A stretch of 34,821 nt of DNA from Spirochaetaceae bacterium. GTDB taxonomy: Bacteria > Spirochaetota > Spirochaetia > Treponematales > Breznakiellaceae. Below, piece by piece: positions 7,439 to 15,556 of the stretch. Location: the NCBI GenBank assembly GCA_031257255.1, contig JAIROZ010000151.1:1-34821 (forward strand). Direction: 5' to 3'. A program made the translations under genes and the position numbers. The notes beneath the pieces were generated by a model that worked only from the letters and a program-made list of their open reading frames with translations, was not told the DNA's origin and searched no databases. Position 1 is the first letter of the stretch. Each line of letters starts with the position of its first letter.

Positions 7439-9874
7439 ATGGCGTTTGTTCAATTTACTAATGTATCGGTCTCTTTTGGAGAACGCGATGTACTAAAAAA
7501 TGTGAGTTTACGCCTCAAGTCCGGCGACAAAGCGGCGCTCTGCGGAGCAAACGGGGCGGGAAAATCAACCCTGCTAAAAGTAATAGCCGGTCTTATCGAG
7601 CCTGACACCGGCGACCGCGCCCTTGAACGCGGCTGCCGCCTCGCCTATCTGCCTCAGGAAGGAGTGGACAGTTTAGGGGACAGGGGACAGGGGGTAGTGG
7701 GTAGTAGAGGGGACAGGGGACAGGGGACAGGGGGTAGTTTAGGGGACAGTGGACAGTGGGTAGTGGGTAGTAGAGTGGGTAGTGAACAGTGGACAGTGGA
7801 CAGCAGCCGTTCAGGCAGTAAACAAAGCGCTAACGCAGATAACAATTTTGAAACCGATATATCAGACAAAAACCTACCCACTACTCACTACTCACCACCC
7901 ACTAAAACCGATATATCAGACAAAAATCTGTCCACTGTCCACTCGCCACTGTCCACTGTCCACTCGCCACTGTCCACTATCCTTGACTCCGTCTTCGATG
8001 AATGGCGAGTTTTGGAAGAACGGGTTGAGGCATTGCGGGAAGAACTTGGCGCCGCAGGCGCGGCTACTGTAGGCGCGGCTACTGTAGGCGCGGCATCTGG
8101 GGACGCGGATATATCCACGAACACATCTACAGATACATCCGGCGCAAACATAAAGACAGACGCGCTGCTTGCCGAGCATGATGCTCTCTTTGAAAAACTG
8201 GAAAATTCCGGCTATTTGCGCCGCGAAAAAGAAATCTACTTTGTGGCAAAGGGGCTCGGCTTTAAGCCGGAGGACTTTTCCCGTTCCCTCGATGAATTTT
8301 CGGGCGGCTGGCAGATGCGCGCCGGGCTTGCCAAGACATTGCTCCGCAAGCCGGACATCCTCATTCTGGATGAGCCGACCAACTACCTAGACCTCGAAGC
8401 GCGTACCTGGCTTCTTTCGTACCTCAAGGCATTTTCCGGGGCGCTTCTCATCGTCTCTCACGACCGGTACTTCCTCGACTCGCTTGTCGGGGCGGTTTAC
8501 GAACTCTTTTGCGGCATCCTAAAACGCTATACCGGCAACTATAGCACCTACGAAAAAACACGGGAGGCGGAATTGGCAAGCCTCTTAGACCGTTACCGCG
8601 CTCAGCAGGCGGAAATTGAAAAACGGACGCGCCTTTATGAGCGCTTTCACGCAAAGGCGCGGAAGGCATCTTTTGCGCATGAGCAGTTATCAAAAATCGA
8701 AAAGATAGAAAAAATCGAACTGCCTCCGCACTTGCAAAAAATTCACTTTAGTTTTCCGCAAGTTACCCATAATGCCCGCGTTGCCTTTACACTGAAGGAT
8801 GTTGCCAAATCGTACGGCGATTTCCGCGTTATAGAAAAATTCGACTTGACCCTTGACGCGGGCGAGCGCCTTGTCTGCGTGGGACCAAACGGGGCGGGAA
8901 AGTCTACACTGCTGCGCATAATTGCCGGTGTTGATGTAAGATTTTCCGGCAAGGTGCGCTATGGCACGGATGTGAGCGCCGGTTATTTTTCGCAGGATGC
9001 CGCCGAAAAATTGCGCGGGCGGGCAAGCATACTCGATTATCTAAAGGAGAGAGTACGCAGCTATCCGGCAGGGTATCAGCATACACCGGCGCGTCTGCGC
9101 GATATGCTCGGCGCGTTTCTTTTTAGAGGAGACGATGTAGAAAAACCGCTCGATGTCCTCTCCGGCGGCGAAAAGACGCGCCTTGCCTTGCTTGAACTTC
9201 TGCTGCAGCCGCATAACCTTCTCATTCTTGACGAACCAACCAACCACCTCGACATTTATTCCAAAGACATACTCCTCGATGCCCTCAAAAAATGGAAAGG
9301 CTCCTGCGTTTTTGTCTCCCACGACCGCGACTTTATGGACGCGCTTTCTACCAAAACCCTAGAACTGCGCCCTGGCGAAGCGCCGCGCCTCTTCTATGGA
9401 AACTACAGGTACTATGTGGAGAAGAAGGATTTTTTAGTGGGTAGTGAACAGTGGGTAGTGGGTAGTGTCCGTTCAGGTAGTAAACAAAGCGCTAACGCAG
9501 ATAACTTCGTTAGCACAGAAATATCAGACAAAAACCTACCCACTACTCACTACTCACCACCCACTAAAACCGATATATCAGACAAAAATCTGTCCACTGT
9601 CCACTCGCCACTGTCCACTGCTCAAGCCCGCGAACAGAAAAAACAGGCGCAGGCGGCGGAGCGGAGGCGGCAGCGGGACGAGGCGGCGCTGCTGGAGGCG
9701 CTAGAAACGCTGGAATACGAGAAGGCGGCGCTGGAGGCGGAACTGGCTCAGCCGGAAGTTTACGCCAATGGCGAAAAGTCCCGCGCCGTTCAAAAACAGA
9801 TTGAAGCGCTTGCCGCCGAAATTGCCGCCAAAGAAGCGGCATGGGAAAGGCTAGGAGAACAGCGCGGCTTTTAG
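7439..9874 (+). CDS. ABC-F ATPase (Uup-like layout) with repeat-derived insertions
   Basis: At 811 residues this soluble twin-ATPase is well above the usual 530-650 for ABC-F proteins, which act on ribosomes. NBD1 has Walker A GANGAGKST (36-44), signature FSGGWQMR (287-294), Walker B ILILDEPTN (307-315) and SHDR (340-343). NBD2 has GPNGAGKST (482-490), LSGGEKTR (574-581), LLILDEPTNHLD (594-605) and SHDR (627-630). The linker carries the basic helical PtIM-type region (about 370-430). A C-terminal coiled coil (about 728-811) resembles Uup. Extra residues come from a G/S-rich and T/S/P-rich segment at about 79-182, just after the Q-loop, an Ala/Thr-rich stretch (204-240), and a second segment at about 667-727. 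Both ATP sites look intact, so the protein could still function. It is the last gene of the RidA unit. Confidence 0.88.
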   Translation: MAFVQFTNVSVSFGERDVLKNVSLRLKSGDKAALCGANGAGKSTLLKVIAGLIEPDTGDRALERGCRLAYLPQEGVDSLGDRGQGVVGSRGDRGQGTGGSLGDSGQWVVGSRVGSEQWTVDSSRSGSKQSANADNNFETDISDKNLPTTHYSPPTKTDISDKNLSTVHSPLSTVHSPLSTILDSVFDEWRVLEERVEALREELGAAGAATVGAATVGAASGDADISTNTSTDTSGANIKTDALLAEHDALFEKLENSGYLRREKEIYFVAKGLGFKPEDFSRSLDEFSGGWQMRAGLAKTLLRKPDILILDEPTNYLDLEARTWLLSYLKAFSGALLIVSHDRYFLDSLVGAVYELFCGILKRYTGNYSTYEKTREAELASLLDRYRAQQAEIEKRTRLYERFHAKARKASFAHEQLSKIEKIEKIELPPHLQKIHFSFPQVTHNARVAFTLKDVAKSYGDFRVIEKFDLTLDAGERLVCVGPNGAGKSTLLRIIAGVDVRFSGKVRYGTDVSAGYFSQDAAEKLRGRASILDYLKERVRSYPAGYQHTPARLRDMLGAFLFRGDDVEKPLDVLSGGEKTRLALLELLLQPHNLLILDEPTNHLDIYSKDILLDALKKWKGSCVFVSHDRDFMDALSTKTLELRPGEAPRLFYGNYRYYVEKKDFLVGSEQWVVGSVRSGSKQSANADNFVSTEISDKNLPTTHYSPPTKTDISDKNLSTVHSPLSTAQAREQKKQAQAAERRRQRDEAALLEALETLEYEKAALEAELAQPEVYANGEKSRAVQKQIEALAAEIAAKEAAWERLGEQRGF
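7668..7985 (+). repeat. Palindromic low-complexity repeat inserted in frame, copy 1
   Basis: The left half is an array of GGGGACAG and GTGGGTAGT units (7668-7806). Next comes a 37-nt core (7807-7843). The right half holds complementary units (CTACCCACT, CTGTCCACT). A 100-nt stretch at 7859-7958 is identical to 9521-9620 in the same gene. A 20-nt unit (ACCGATATATCAGACAAAAA) occurs twice inside. The insertion keeps the ABC-F reading frame without a stop. Confidence 0.9.
8057..8095 (+). repeat. 15-nt tandem repeat in the ABC-F gene
   Basis: GGCGCGGCTACTGTA occurs twice in tandem (8057-8071, 8072-8086) and is followed by a partial third unit. It encodes GAATV repeats in the Ala/Thr-rich loop of NBD1. 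Being a multiple of three, copy-number change would keep the frame. Confidence 0.85.
9436..9620 (+). repeat. Palindromic low-complexity repeat inserted in frame, copy 2
   Basis: This copy lies between NBD2 and the C-terminal coiled coil. The left arm (9436-9465) pairs with 9536-9565 at 26 of 30 positions, a large potential hairpin. The 37-nt core (9469-9505) matches copy 1 with one difference. The 100 nt at 9521-9620 are identical to 7859-7958. It is read in the same frame as copy 1, so both encode the same peptide, including ISDKNLPTTHYSPPTK. Confidence 0.9.
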
Positions 9875-9965
9875 CACAACCTTTATTGATGAAGCGGCGC
9901 TTCGGGGGTCGGCAAAAACAGCGCATATCAATAGTATTAAGGTACACTCGATAAAAGGAGCAATT

Positions 9966-10598
9966 ATGAAAACTTTGGATATGCGCGGAAACCCCTGTCC
10001 TATACCGGTGGTAAACGCGAAAAAAGCCCTTGCAAAAAAAGAAGCGGAGGGCGTTGCCGTTTGGGTTGACAACATTGTCGCGGTGCAAAATCTCGAAAAA
10101 ATGGCAAAAGGAACCGGATGCGATTTTTCTTACGAAGAAACCGCGCCCTCCGAATTTAAAGTAACTATCGTTAAAGGAGCGGATTCACAGCGCTTCTTTA
10201 ACGAACAGCCGGCTGTTCCCGAAGGAAATGCCGTTCCCACTGGAAATGCTGGAAATGCCGGGCGGGGTCCTGTTGTCCTGATAACTTCGGACAGTATGGG
10301 CAGAGGCGCGGATGAACTTGGAAAATTGCTTATTAAAGGCTTTATTTTTTCGCTAACTCAACTGAACCCGCTGCCGGAAGCGGTCATCTTTTTGAACGGC
10401 GGCGCTCATCTTACAACCAAAGGCGCAAACACCGTCCCCGACTTAAAGGCGCTCGAAGAAAAAGGCGTAAGTATTTGCACTTGCGGCACCTGCGCCAATT
10501 ATTACAAACTTACAGAATCGCTTGCGGTCGGCAGCATAGTTGACATGATGAACATCACAAACCGTCTTTCAAAGGCGGCGCTCGTCATCACATTATGA
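9966..10598 (+). CDS. yedF: YedF-like selenium-metabolism protein (TusA + DsrE-like domains)
   Basis: The 210-residue protein begins with a TusA/SirA domain carrying the CPxP motif (C11-P-I-P14 after MRGNP). A variable linker follows (about 70-95). The C-terminal DsrE-like domain starts at GPVVLITSDSMGRG and contains the cysteine-rich ICTCGTCANYY. This arrangement matches the YedF family associated with selenium-using bacteria, probably handling a persulfide or perselenide. AAAAGGAG lies 6 nt before the ATG. Its stop overlaps the ATG of the NifS-like gene (ATGA), a strong sign of joint translation. Selenium or sulfur transfer by this pair is inferred from the family; no Sec machinery is visible here. 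Confidence 0.85.
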   Translation: MKTLDMRGNPCPIPVVNAKKALAKKEAEGVAVWVDNIVAVQNLEKMAKGTGCDFSYEETAPSEFKVTIVKGADSQRFFNEQPAVPEGNAVPTGNAGNAGRGPVVLITSDSMGRGADELGKLLIKGFIFSLTQLNPLPEAVIFLNGGAHLTTKGANTVPDLKALEEKGVSICTCGTCANYYKLTESLAVGSIVDMMNITNRLSKAALVITL

Positions 10599-11725
10599 TT
10601 TACGCAAATTACGCCGCCACATCTCCGGCGCTTACGCCCTCTGTCGCGGCGGAATTGCGCGGATATTTGGACGGCATACACCTTAATGCCGGGCGTAATT
10701 TTGAGGGGCTTCCCGAAGTCGCGGCGGCGCTCAGGGCGCGGCGGGCTGTGGGGCAGTTGTTCGGCATAGCAAATCCACTGCGGGTAATCTTTACAAGCGG
10801 CGCTACGGCGGCTCTCAATATGGCAATAAACGGACTGGTAACTCACGGCTGCCATGTGCTTGCCACAAGTGTGGAACACAACGCCGCCGCCCGCCCTCTC
10901 CATGCCTTGCAAAAAGAAGGCATAATAGACCTTGAATACCTGCGCTGCGCCCCGGACGGCTCGCTGGAACCGGAAACCGTCCGCAAAGCCGTCAAAAAAA
11001 ATACGCGCCTCCTTGTAATGACTCACGCCTCAAATGTTTTGGGGACTATCCTGCCGGTAACGGAATGTTTTAAGACAGCCCGCGAATTCGGTATTTTTAC
11101 AATTCTTGATACGGCGCAGACTGCCGGAATTTTGCCCTTGTCTATGGAAGCGGACTGCGATGTTATTGCCTTTGCCGGACATAAAGGGCTCGGCGCTCTT
11201 GCCGGAATTGGCGGCTTTGCCCTTAGCGAACGCGCCGCCCGCGAAATGCGGCAATGGATGCGCGGAGGCACCGGCAGCGCGTCAGATTCTTTGGAAATGC
11301 CTGACTTTTTGCCCGACAAATTTGAGCCGGGAACGCAAAATACTTTCGGCATCATTAGTCTTGCCGCGTCTGTGGAAGAAATTTTGCGTACTGGCGTCAA
11401 GGCAATACGCGAACGGGAACGCGCTCTTACGGCGCGGTTTATCGAGGGGCTAACTGAGAGAAAGAATATAACGCCTTGCGGAACCCTTAACGCGGATAGA
11501 AGCATGGCGCTTGTTTCCATTGTTGTGCGCGGGCAGGATGCCGGCGATGTTTCCCGCCGCTTGTTTGATGAACACGGCATAATTACCCGGAGCGGCCTCC
11601 ACTGCTCGCCGGCGGCGCATAAGACGGCGGGCACCTTCCCTGCCGGAACAGTACGCTTCAGTTTTGGGCGCGGTACAACAGAAGCGGAAATTGACGCGAT
11701 ACTCAAAGCGCTTGAAGAACTGTAA
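10595..11725 (+). CDS. NifS-like cysteine desulfurase family protein (PLP, class V)
   Basis: This 376-residue class V aminotransferase-fold enzyme should remove sulfur (or selenium) from cysteine or selenocysteine. FAGHKGLGALAG places the PLP lysine at K197, beside H196. The mobile-loop cysteine is C337 in RSGLHCSPAAH, followed by GTVRFSFGRGTTEAEID, the characteristic tail of the shorter 'cysteine desulfurase family' branch rather than IscS. N-terminal YANYAATSP and TSGATAALNMAI (about residues 67-78) complete the fold signature. It is translationally coupled to YedF, so it likely supplies persulfide or perselenide to it. The next gene begins only 4 nt downstream. Confidence 0.87.
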   Translation: MIYANYAATSPALTPSVAAELRGYLDGIHLNAGRNFEGLPEVAAALRARRAVGQLFGIANPLRVIFTSGATAALNMAINGLVTHGCHVLATSVEHNAAARPLHALQKEGIIDLEYLRCAPDGSLEPETVRKAVKKNTRLLVMTHASNVLGTILPVTECFKTAREFGIFTILDTAQTAGILPLSMEADCDVIAFAGHKGLGALAGIGGFALSERAAREMRQWMRGGTGSASDSLEMPDFLPDKFEPGTQNTFGIISLAASVEEILRTGVKAIRERERALTARFIEGLTERKNITPCGTLNADRSMALVSIVVRGQDAGDVSRRLFDEHGIITRSGLHCSPAAHKTAGTFPAGTVRFSFGRGTTEAEIDAILKALEEL

Positions 11726-11729
11726 AACA

Positions 11730-12668
11730 ATGCTATCTAATATGAAGTTTATGAAGTTATCGAATCTGCATGTCCACACGCATTTTTGCGATGGAACCGG
11801 AACGCCGGAGGATTATTGCCGCGCCGCCGTTGACGCGGGGCTGGTCTCCATAGGCTTTAGCGCCCATGCGCCGCTTGCCGAGAAAACCGGGCTTACCTCA
11901 GACTGGCACCTGCCCCGTGAACAATTTACCGCCTACCGCGATGCCGTACTTGCCTGCCGCGCCGAGTATGCCGCGCTATCGCCGCCTCTGCCTGTGTACC
12001 TCGGTCTGGAAGCCGACTATATTAGCGGATTTCAGATGCCGCGTATTGGCGGGCTTGATTACACGATAGGCTCGCTGCACTGTGTTGTGCCGCCTGATAT
12101 AAGCGCGGCGGCTTTTTTTGCCCGCGCCGGAAAAATGCTCACTATAGACGGCTCGCCGGAAGAATGGCGCTTACTTATTGATGAATTCTTTGGCGGCGAT
12201 GTCCGGCGTCTTGTTGATGCCTACCTGCGGGAGATGCGCGAAATGATACAAGAAGGCGGTTTTGACATTCTGGGACACGCCGACCTTATCAAAAAAAATA
12301 ACAACCCGGCGCTGGCGCCAAAAAAATATCTCTTTGACGAAACAGACGCCGCCTACCGGCGCGGCATTGAAGGCATAGTCCGCGCCCTTGAAGGCAGCGG
12401 GATAGTTGTGGAGATAAACACAGGCGGCATAAGCCGGGGACGCACGAAGGAGACCTACCCCGCGCTTGATTTTTTGCGCCTGCTCCGCGAGTCCGGCATA
12501 GAAGTTGCCGTCAACGGAGACTCGCACTACCCAGAACACATTGCGGCGGGCTACGAGACGGCTGTGGAAACAGCCCGCGCCGCCGGTTACACTCAAACGC
12601 TGTTATTTGAAGGGCGGCAAAACGGCAAACCTGTGTGGAAGCCGGAACCGCTTACAGTAGAAATTTGA
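11730..12668 (+). CDS. PHP-domain phosphatase, histidinol-phosphatase (HisJ/HisK) family
   Basis: This protein of about 312 residues has the PHP metal motifs in order: HVHTHFCDG near the start, FSAHAPL, GLEADY, IGSLHCV, DILGHADLIKK, VEINTGG and NGDSHYPEHI near the end. These match the HisJ-type histidinol-phosphate phosphatase family, which would catalyse the penultimate step of histidine synthesis. No other his genes are nearby, so the substrate is a family-level inference. The start is unclear: ATGs at 11730, 11742 and 11751 are in frame and none has a good Shine-Dalgarno sequence. The longest non-overlapping one was chosen. It follows the NifS-like gene with almost no gap and is probably the last gene of that unit. 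Confidence 0.8.
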   Translation: MLSNMKFMKLSNLHVHTHFCDGTGTPEDYCRAAVDAGLVSIGFSAHAPLAEKTGLTSDWHLPREQFTAYRDAVLACRAEYAALSPPLPVYLGLEADYISGFQMPRIGGLDYTIGSLHCVVPPDISAAAFFARAGKMLTIDGSPEEWRLLIDEFFGGDVRRLVDAYLREMREMIQEGGFDILGHADLIKKNNNPALAPKKYLFDETDAAYRRGIEGIVRALEGSGIVVEINTGGISRGRTKETYPALDFLRLLRESGIEVAVNGDSHYPEHIAAGYETAVETARAAGYTQTLLFEGRQNGKPVWKPEPLTVEI

Positions 12669-12693
12669 CAAATCGTGTAAACCCTACGATAAT
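12665..12693 (+). promoter_or_regulatory. Sigma-70-type promoter for the PTS gene
   Basis: A perfect TTGACA (12665-12670) is followed by a 17-nt spacer and GATAAT (12688-12693), one mismatch from consensus. The -35 box overlaps the stop codon of the PHP gene. Transcription would start near 12700, leaving a leader of about 50 nt before the PTS start codon. Confidence 0.75.
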
Positions 12694-12703
12694 AATAGTT
12701 GCG

Positions 12704-12721
12704 CCAAAACATAAGTTTTGG
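12704..12721. promoter_or_regulatory. CCAAAAC-N4-GTTTTGG dyad in the PTS leader (candidate operator)
   Basis: A perfect 7-bp inverted repeat with loop ATAA lies just after the predicted transcription start, a usual place for a repressor operator. The same dyad occurs at 14229-14246, before the next gene. It could alternatively act as an RNA hairpin in the leader. Confidence 0.5.
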
Positions 12722-12752
12722 AATGCAAAAAATATTTTAGGAGGGTATCTAT

Positions 12753-14192
12753 ATGATGAGATACTTACAAAAACTCGGTAAAAGCCTGATGCTTCCTGTC
12801 GCCTGTCTGCCAGTAGCGGCGATTCTGATGGGCATAGGCTATTGGATTGACCCCTCAGGATGGGGCGCGAACAATGTGATTGCCGCATTCCTGTTAAAGG
12901 CGGGCAGCGCGATAATCGACAATATGCCGATTCTGTTCGCCATTGGTGTCGGTGTCGGCATGAGCGAAGACGGCGAAGGGACGGCGGCGCTTGCCGCGCT
13001 CATTTCGTGGCTTATGATTCAGACGCTGCTTTCGCCGGCGTCGTACACGATGTTCACGCACAATGACGCGCCCGCCGCTTTCGGCAAACTGAACAACCAG
13101 TTTATCGGTATTATTTCGGGGCTTATCGGCGCTTCGTGTTACAACAGGTTCCACAAGACGAGCCTGCCGGACGCGCTTGCGTTCTTTAGCGGCAGGCGCT
13201 GTGTAGCCATCATTACGGCGGGCGTAACGCTCATTGTGGCGCTCGTTCTCGCATTCGTTTGGCCCATCGTTTACAACGGGCTCGTACTCTTTGGCGAGGC
13301 TATCCTTTCCACCGGGGCTATCGGCGCGGGCATCTACGGCTTCCTCAACCGCTTACTCATACCGGTAGGGCTGCACCATGCCTTGAACAGCGTATTCTGG
13401 TTCGATGTGGCGGGCATAAATGACCTTGGCAAATTCTGGAGCGGCAACGGCGGCGTTATCGGCGTTACAGGACAGTACATGACGGGCTTCTTCCCGGTAA
13501 TGATGTTCGGTCTGCCGGCGGCGTGTCTGGCAATGTTCCACTGCGCCAAGACAACCAAGAAGAAGGTAACGGCGGGGCTGCTCTTTTCGGCGGCGCTTGC
13601 GTCATTCTTTGTAGGCATAACCGAGCCGATAGAATTTTCGTTTATGTTCCTTGCGCCGGTACTCTATTTGGTACACGCCCTGCTTGCGGGCATTTCGCTC
13701 GCCGTCTGCGCTCTGCTGCCTATACGCGCCGGTTTTAACTTTAGCGCCGGCTTAATCGACTTGCTCTTGTCCGCCAAAGCGCCTATGGCTGTACAGCCCT
13801 GGCTCATCGTAATTCCGGGCTTGGTTTACGGGGCGATATACTACTTTATCTTCCGCCTGATGATAACCAAATTCAACTTAAAGACGCCGGGACGCGAGGA
13901 TGACGATGATGATGTAAAAGAATCTGAGAAAGCGGCGACCATCAAAGGGAATTTTGCCGATGTAGCCCGCATTTGTTTTGAGGGGCTTGGAGGCAAAGGG
14001 AACATAGCGGCGGCAAGTTACTGCGCTACCCGCCTTAGGATAGATGTAAAAGATTACACGCTTGTAGACGAAAAGAAGATAAAGAGCGCCGGAGTAAGCG
14101 GCGTTATACGACCCAGCAAGACATCCGTTCAGATTGTAATTGGACTTAAAGTGCAATTTGTGTACGACGAGTTCAAGAAATTGCTGGATTAG
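12753..14192 (+). CDS. PTS transporter EIICB, glucose/N-acetylglucosamine family
   Basis: This 479-residue sugar transporter couples uptake to phosphorylation. The EIIC membrane domain (about 1-375) begins LQKLGKSLMLPVACLPVAAI, typical of the glucose/GlcNAc/maltose superfamily, and includes LHHALNSVFWF and the substrate-site GITEPIEF (about 288-295). A short acidic linker (EDDDDD) leads to the EIIB domain, with phosphorylatable C424 in SYCATRLRID and a C-terminal VQIVIGLKVQFVYDEF. No EIIA domain is fused, so it must borrow one from elsewhere. AGGAGG lies about 8 nt upstream of the first of two consecutive ATG codons. The histidine-rich LHH and overall pattern lean toward GlcNAc or glucose, but the sugar is not proven. 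Confidence 0.88.
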   Translation: MMRYLQKLGKSLMLPVACLPVAAILMGIGYWIDPSGWGANNVIAAFLLKAGSAIIDNMPILFAIGVGVGMSEDGEGTAALAALISWLMIQTLLSPASYTMFTHNDAPAAFGKLNNQFIGIISGLIGASCYNRFHKTSLPDALAFFSGRRCVAIITAGVTLIVALVLAFVWPIVYNGLVLFGEAILSTGAIGAGIYGFLNRLLIPVGLHHALNSVFWFDVAGINDLGKFWSGNGGVIGVTGQYMTGFFPVMMFGLPAACLAMFHCAKTTKKKVTAGLLFSAALASFFVGITEPIEFSFMFLAPVLYLVHALLAGISLAVCALLPIRAGFNFSAGLIDLLLSAKAPMAVQPWLIVIPGLVYGAIYYFIFRLMITKFNLKTPGREDDDDDVKESEKAATIKGNFADVARICFEGLGGKGNIAAASYCATRLRIDVKDYTLVDEKKIKSAGVSGVIRPSKTSVQIVIGLKVQFVYDEFKKLLD

Positions 14193-14217
14193 CAAAAACG
14201 CCTTTGGCGGTTTTTGC
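14192..14217 (+). terminator. Probable terminator after the PTS gene
   Basis: GCAAAAACGCC pairs with GGCG-GTTTTTGC (one bulged G) around a TTT loop. The hairpin starts at the last base of the stop codon. The T-run lies within the descending arm, so this is a weaker form of intrinsic terminator. Confidence 0.55.
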
Positions 14218-14221
14218 GAAA

Positions 14222-14253
14222 GGTATTTCCAAAACTATGGTTTTGGAAATACC
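14222..14253. promoter_or_regulatory. 14-bp perfect inverted repeat containing the CCAAAAC-N4-GTTTTGG dyad
   Basis: Arms 14222-14235 and 14240-14253 are perfectly complementary around a TATG loop. The inner 18 nt (14229-14246) have the same arms as the dyad at 12704-12721. It lies 43 nt before the membrane-fusion protein start and no T-run follows, so an operator or RNA-stability hairpin is more likely than a terminator. Confidence 0.5.
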
Positions 14254-14289
14254 CGGTAACTCTCTTACCAGCCGCCGTGTTTTATCAGT

Positions 14290-15537
14290 ATGAAGAAAGA
14301 TAGAGTTACACAGTCAGTTATCATTGTTTTGATAGCGGTTTTTGCAATACTGATGGGCTGGACGCTCGTTTCACGGCGTTCCGGCGGCGGACAAAACGGC
14401 GGCGGCGCGGTAAGAGCGCCCGTTAGCCAAGCCGGACAGCCTGCGGGACAACCCGCAAGTCAGCCCGGCGACGGCACCCGTGGAGCGGGACAGCCTGCGG
14501 GAAATCCCGCGGGAAATCCCGGCGGAGAGATGCCGCCCGCAAATCAAGGCGGCAGTTCACGCCGGGCTTCCGGCGGCGGTCAAGGCGAACAAGCCGGCGG
14601 AATACCCGGCGCGGATGCCAATCAGAGCAGCCGCCGGAGCGGACAGGGACAGCCTGCCGGGCAGTCCGAACAAGCCGGCGCGAGCCGCCAACGGCAAGCG
14701 GGCGCTCAGAGCGGCAATGCCCGTCAAACAGGGGCGGCGCGTACGGCTACAGCCGTGCGGGTGCTGGCTGTCAGCCCCGGCAGTATCGAAAATACCATTG
14801 TTGTAAACGGCGATGTTCAGGCGGCGCGGCAGGTGCAGGTCTACCCCATTGCCGCCGGAAAAATCATACAATTACCCGTCCGGCTGGGCGGCAATGTGCG
14901 TCAAGGGGAAATCATTGCCGTCATCGACCCATCCAGACCGGGAGAAATCTATCAGTCAAGCCCCGTGCGCTCTTCCATAACAGGCAGCATCCTCCAACTC
15001 CCATTCGTGCTTGGCGACCAAGTTTCAACATCGCAGGCTGTAGCGGTTGTCGGCGACCTTTCCAGCCTTGTTCTGGAAACATATATCCCTGAACGTTTTT
15101 CCCAGTCAATGAGAACGGGACTCGGCGCGGAAGTCTACTTCGACTCGCTGCCGGACGAAGTATTCAAAGCCTCAATAAACGAAGTAAGCCCCATTATAGA
15201 CCCGGCAAGCCGCACCCTCCGCATCCGCCTCGTCTTTATCAAACCAGACCCCCGCATAAAAAGCGGAATGTTTGCCTCAATAAGCCTTGTAACCGCCTCC
15301 CGCTCAAATATCCCCGTCCTCCCCCGTGAGGCTGTTATCAACACCTACGGCACATGGATAGTCTTTGTTATCAACGATACAGACACAGGCACGACAGCGC
15401 TCCGCCGCGAAGTTACCACCGGCATGGAAAATGAAACATTAGTCGAAATTGTAAGCGGCATAAAAACCGGCGAGCGCGTAGTTATCTCCGGTCAGAATTT
15501 CCTCTCCGATGGAGACGCCGTGCGAATCGTGGAGTAG
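14290..15537 (+). CDS. RND/HlyD-type membrane-fusion (periplasmic adaptor) protein with long low-complexity linker
   Basis: This 415-residue protein is anchored by one N-terminal helix (about 9-27). Residues 31-152 are an unusual G/Q/A/P/S/R-rich, probably disordered stretch built of degenerate units such as AGQPAGQPASQPG. The adaptor proper follows: a barrel-sandwich/lipoyl-type half (VYPIAAGKIIQLPVRLGGNVRQGEIIAVID), a second half (SPVRSSITGSILQLPFVLGDQVSTSQ), then beta-barrel and membrane-proximal domains (ISLVTASRSNIPVLPREAVI). There is almost no alpha-helical hairpin between the lipoyl halves, so docking to a TolC-like tunnel would be unconventional. No pump gene follows, since the next gene is convergent. 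It would work with an RND or MacB-type pump elsewhere, or in assembly of an envelope structure. Confidence 0.82.
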   Translation: MKKDRVTQSVIIVLIAVFAILMGWTLVSRRSGGGQNGGGAVRAPVSQAGQPAGQPASQPGDGTRGAGQPAGNPAGNPGGEMPPANQGGSSRRASGGGQGEQAGGIPGADANQSSRRSGQGQPAGQSEQAGASRQRQAGAQSGNARQTGAARTATAVRVLAVSPGSIENTIVVNGDVQAARQVQVYPIAAGKIIQLPVRLGGNVRQGEIIAVIDPSRPGEIYQSSPVRSSITGSILQLPFVLGDQVSTSQAVAVVGDLSSLVLETYIPERFSQSMRTGLGAEVYFDSLPDEVFKASINEVSPIIDPASRTLRIRLVFIKPDPRIKSGMFASISLVTASRSNIPVLPREAVINTYGTWIVFVINDTDTGTTALRREVTTGMENETLVEIVSGIKTGERVVISGQNFLSDGDAVRIVE

Positions 15538-15556
15538 ATACAGCAAAGCATTAGAA

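Noticed and set aside
7668-7985. Repeat array resembling a CRISPR
   Set aside because: Units are short, irregular, lie in a coding frame and are arranged as an inverted repeat with no unique spacers; no cas genes are present.
9888-9905. Small GAAGC-GGC-GCTTC hairpin after the first ABC-F gene
   Set aside because: The stem is only 5 bp with no T-run, too weak to call a terminator.
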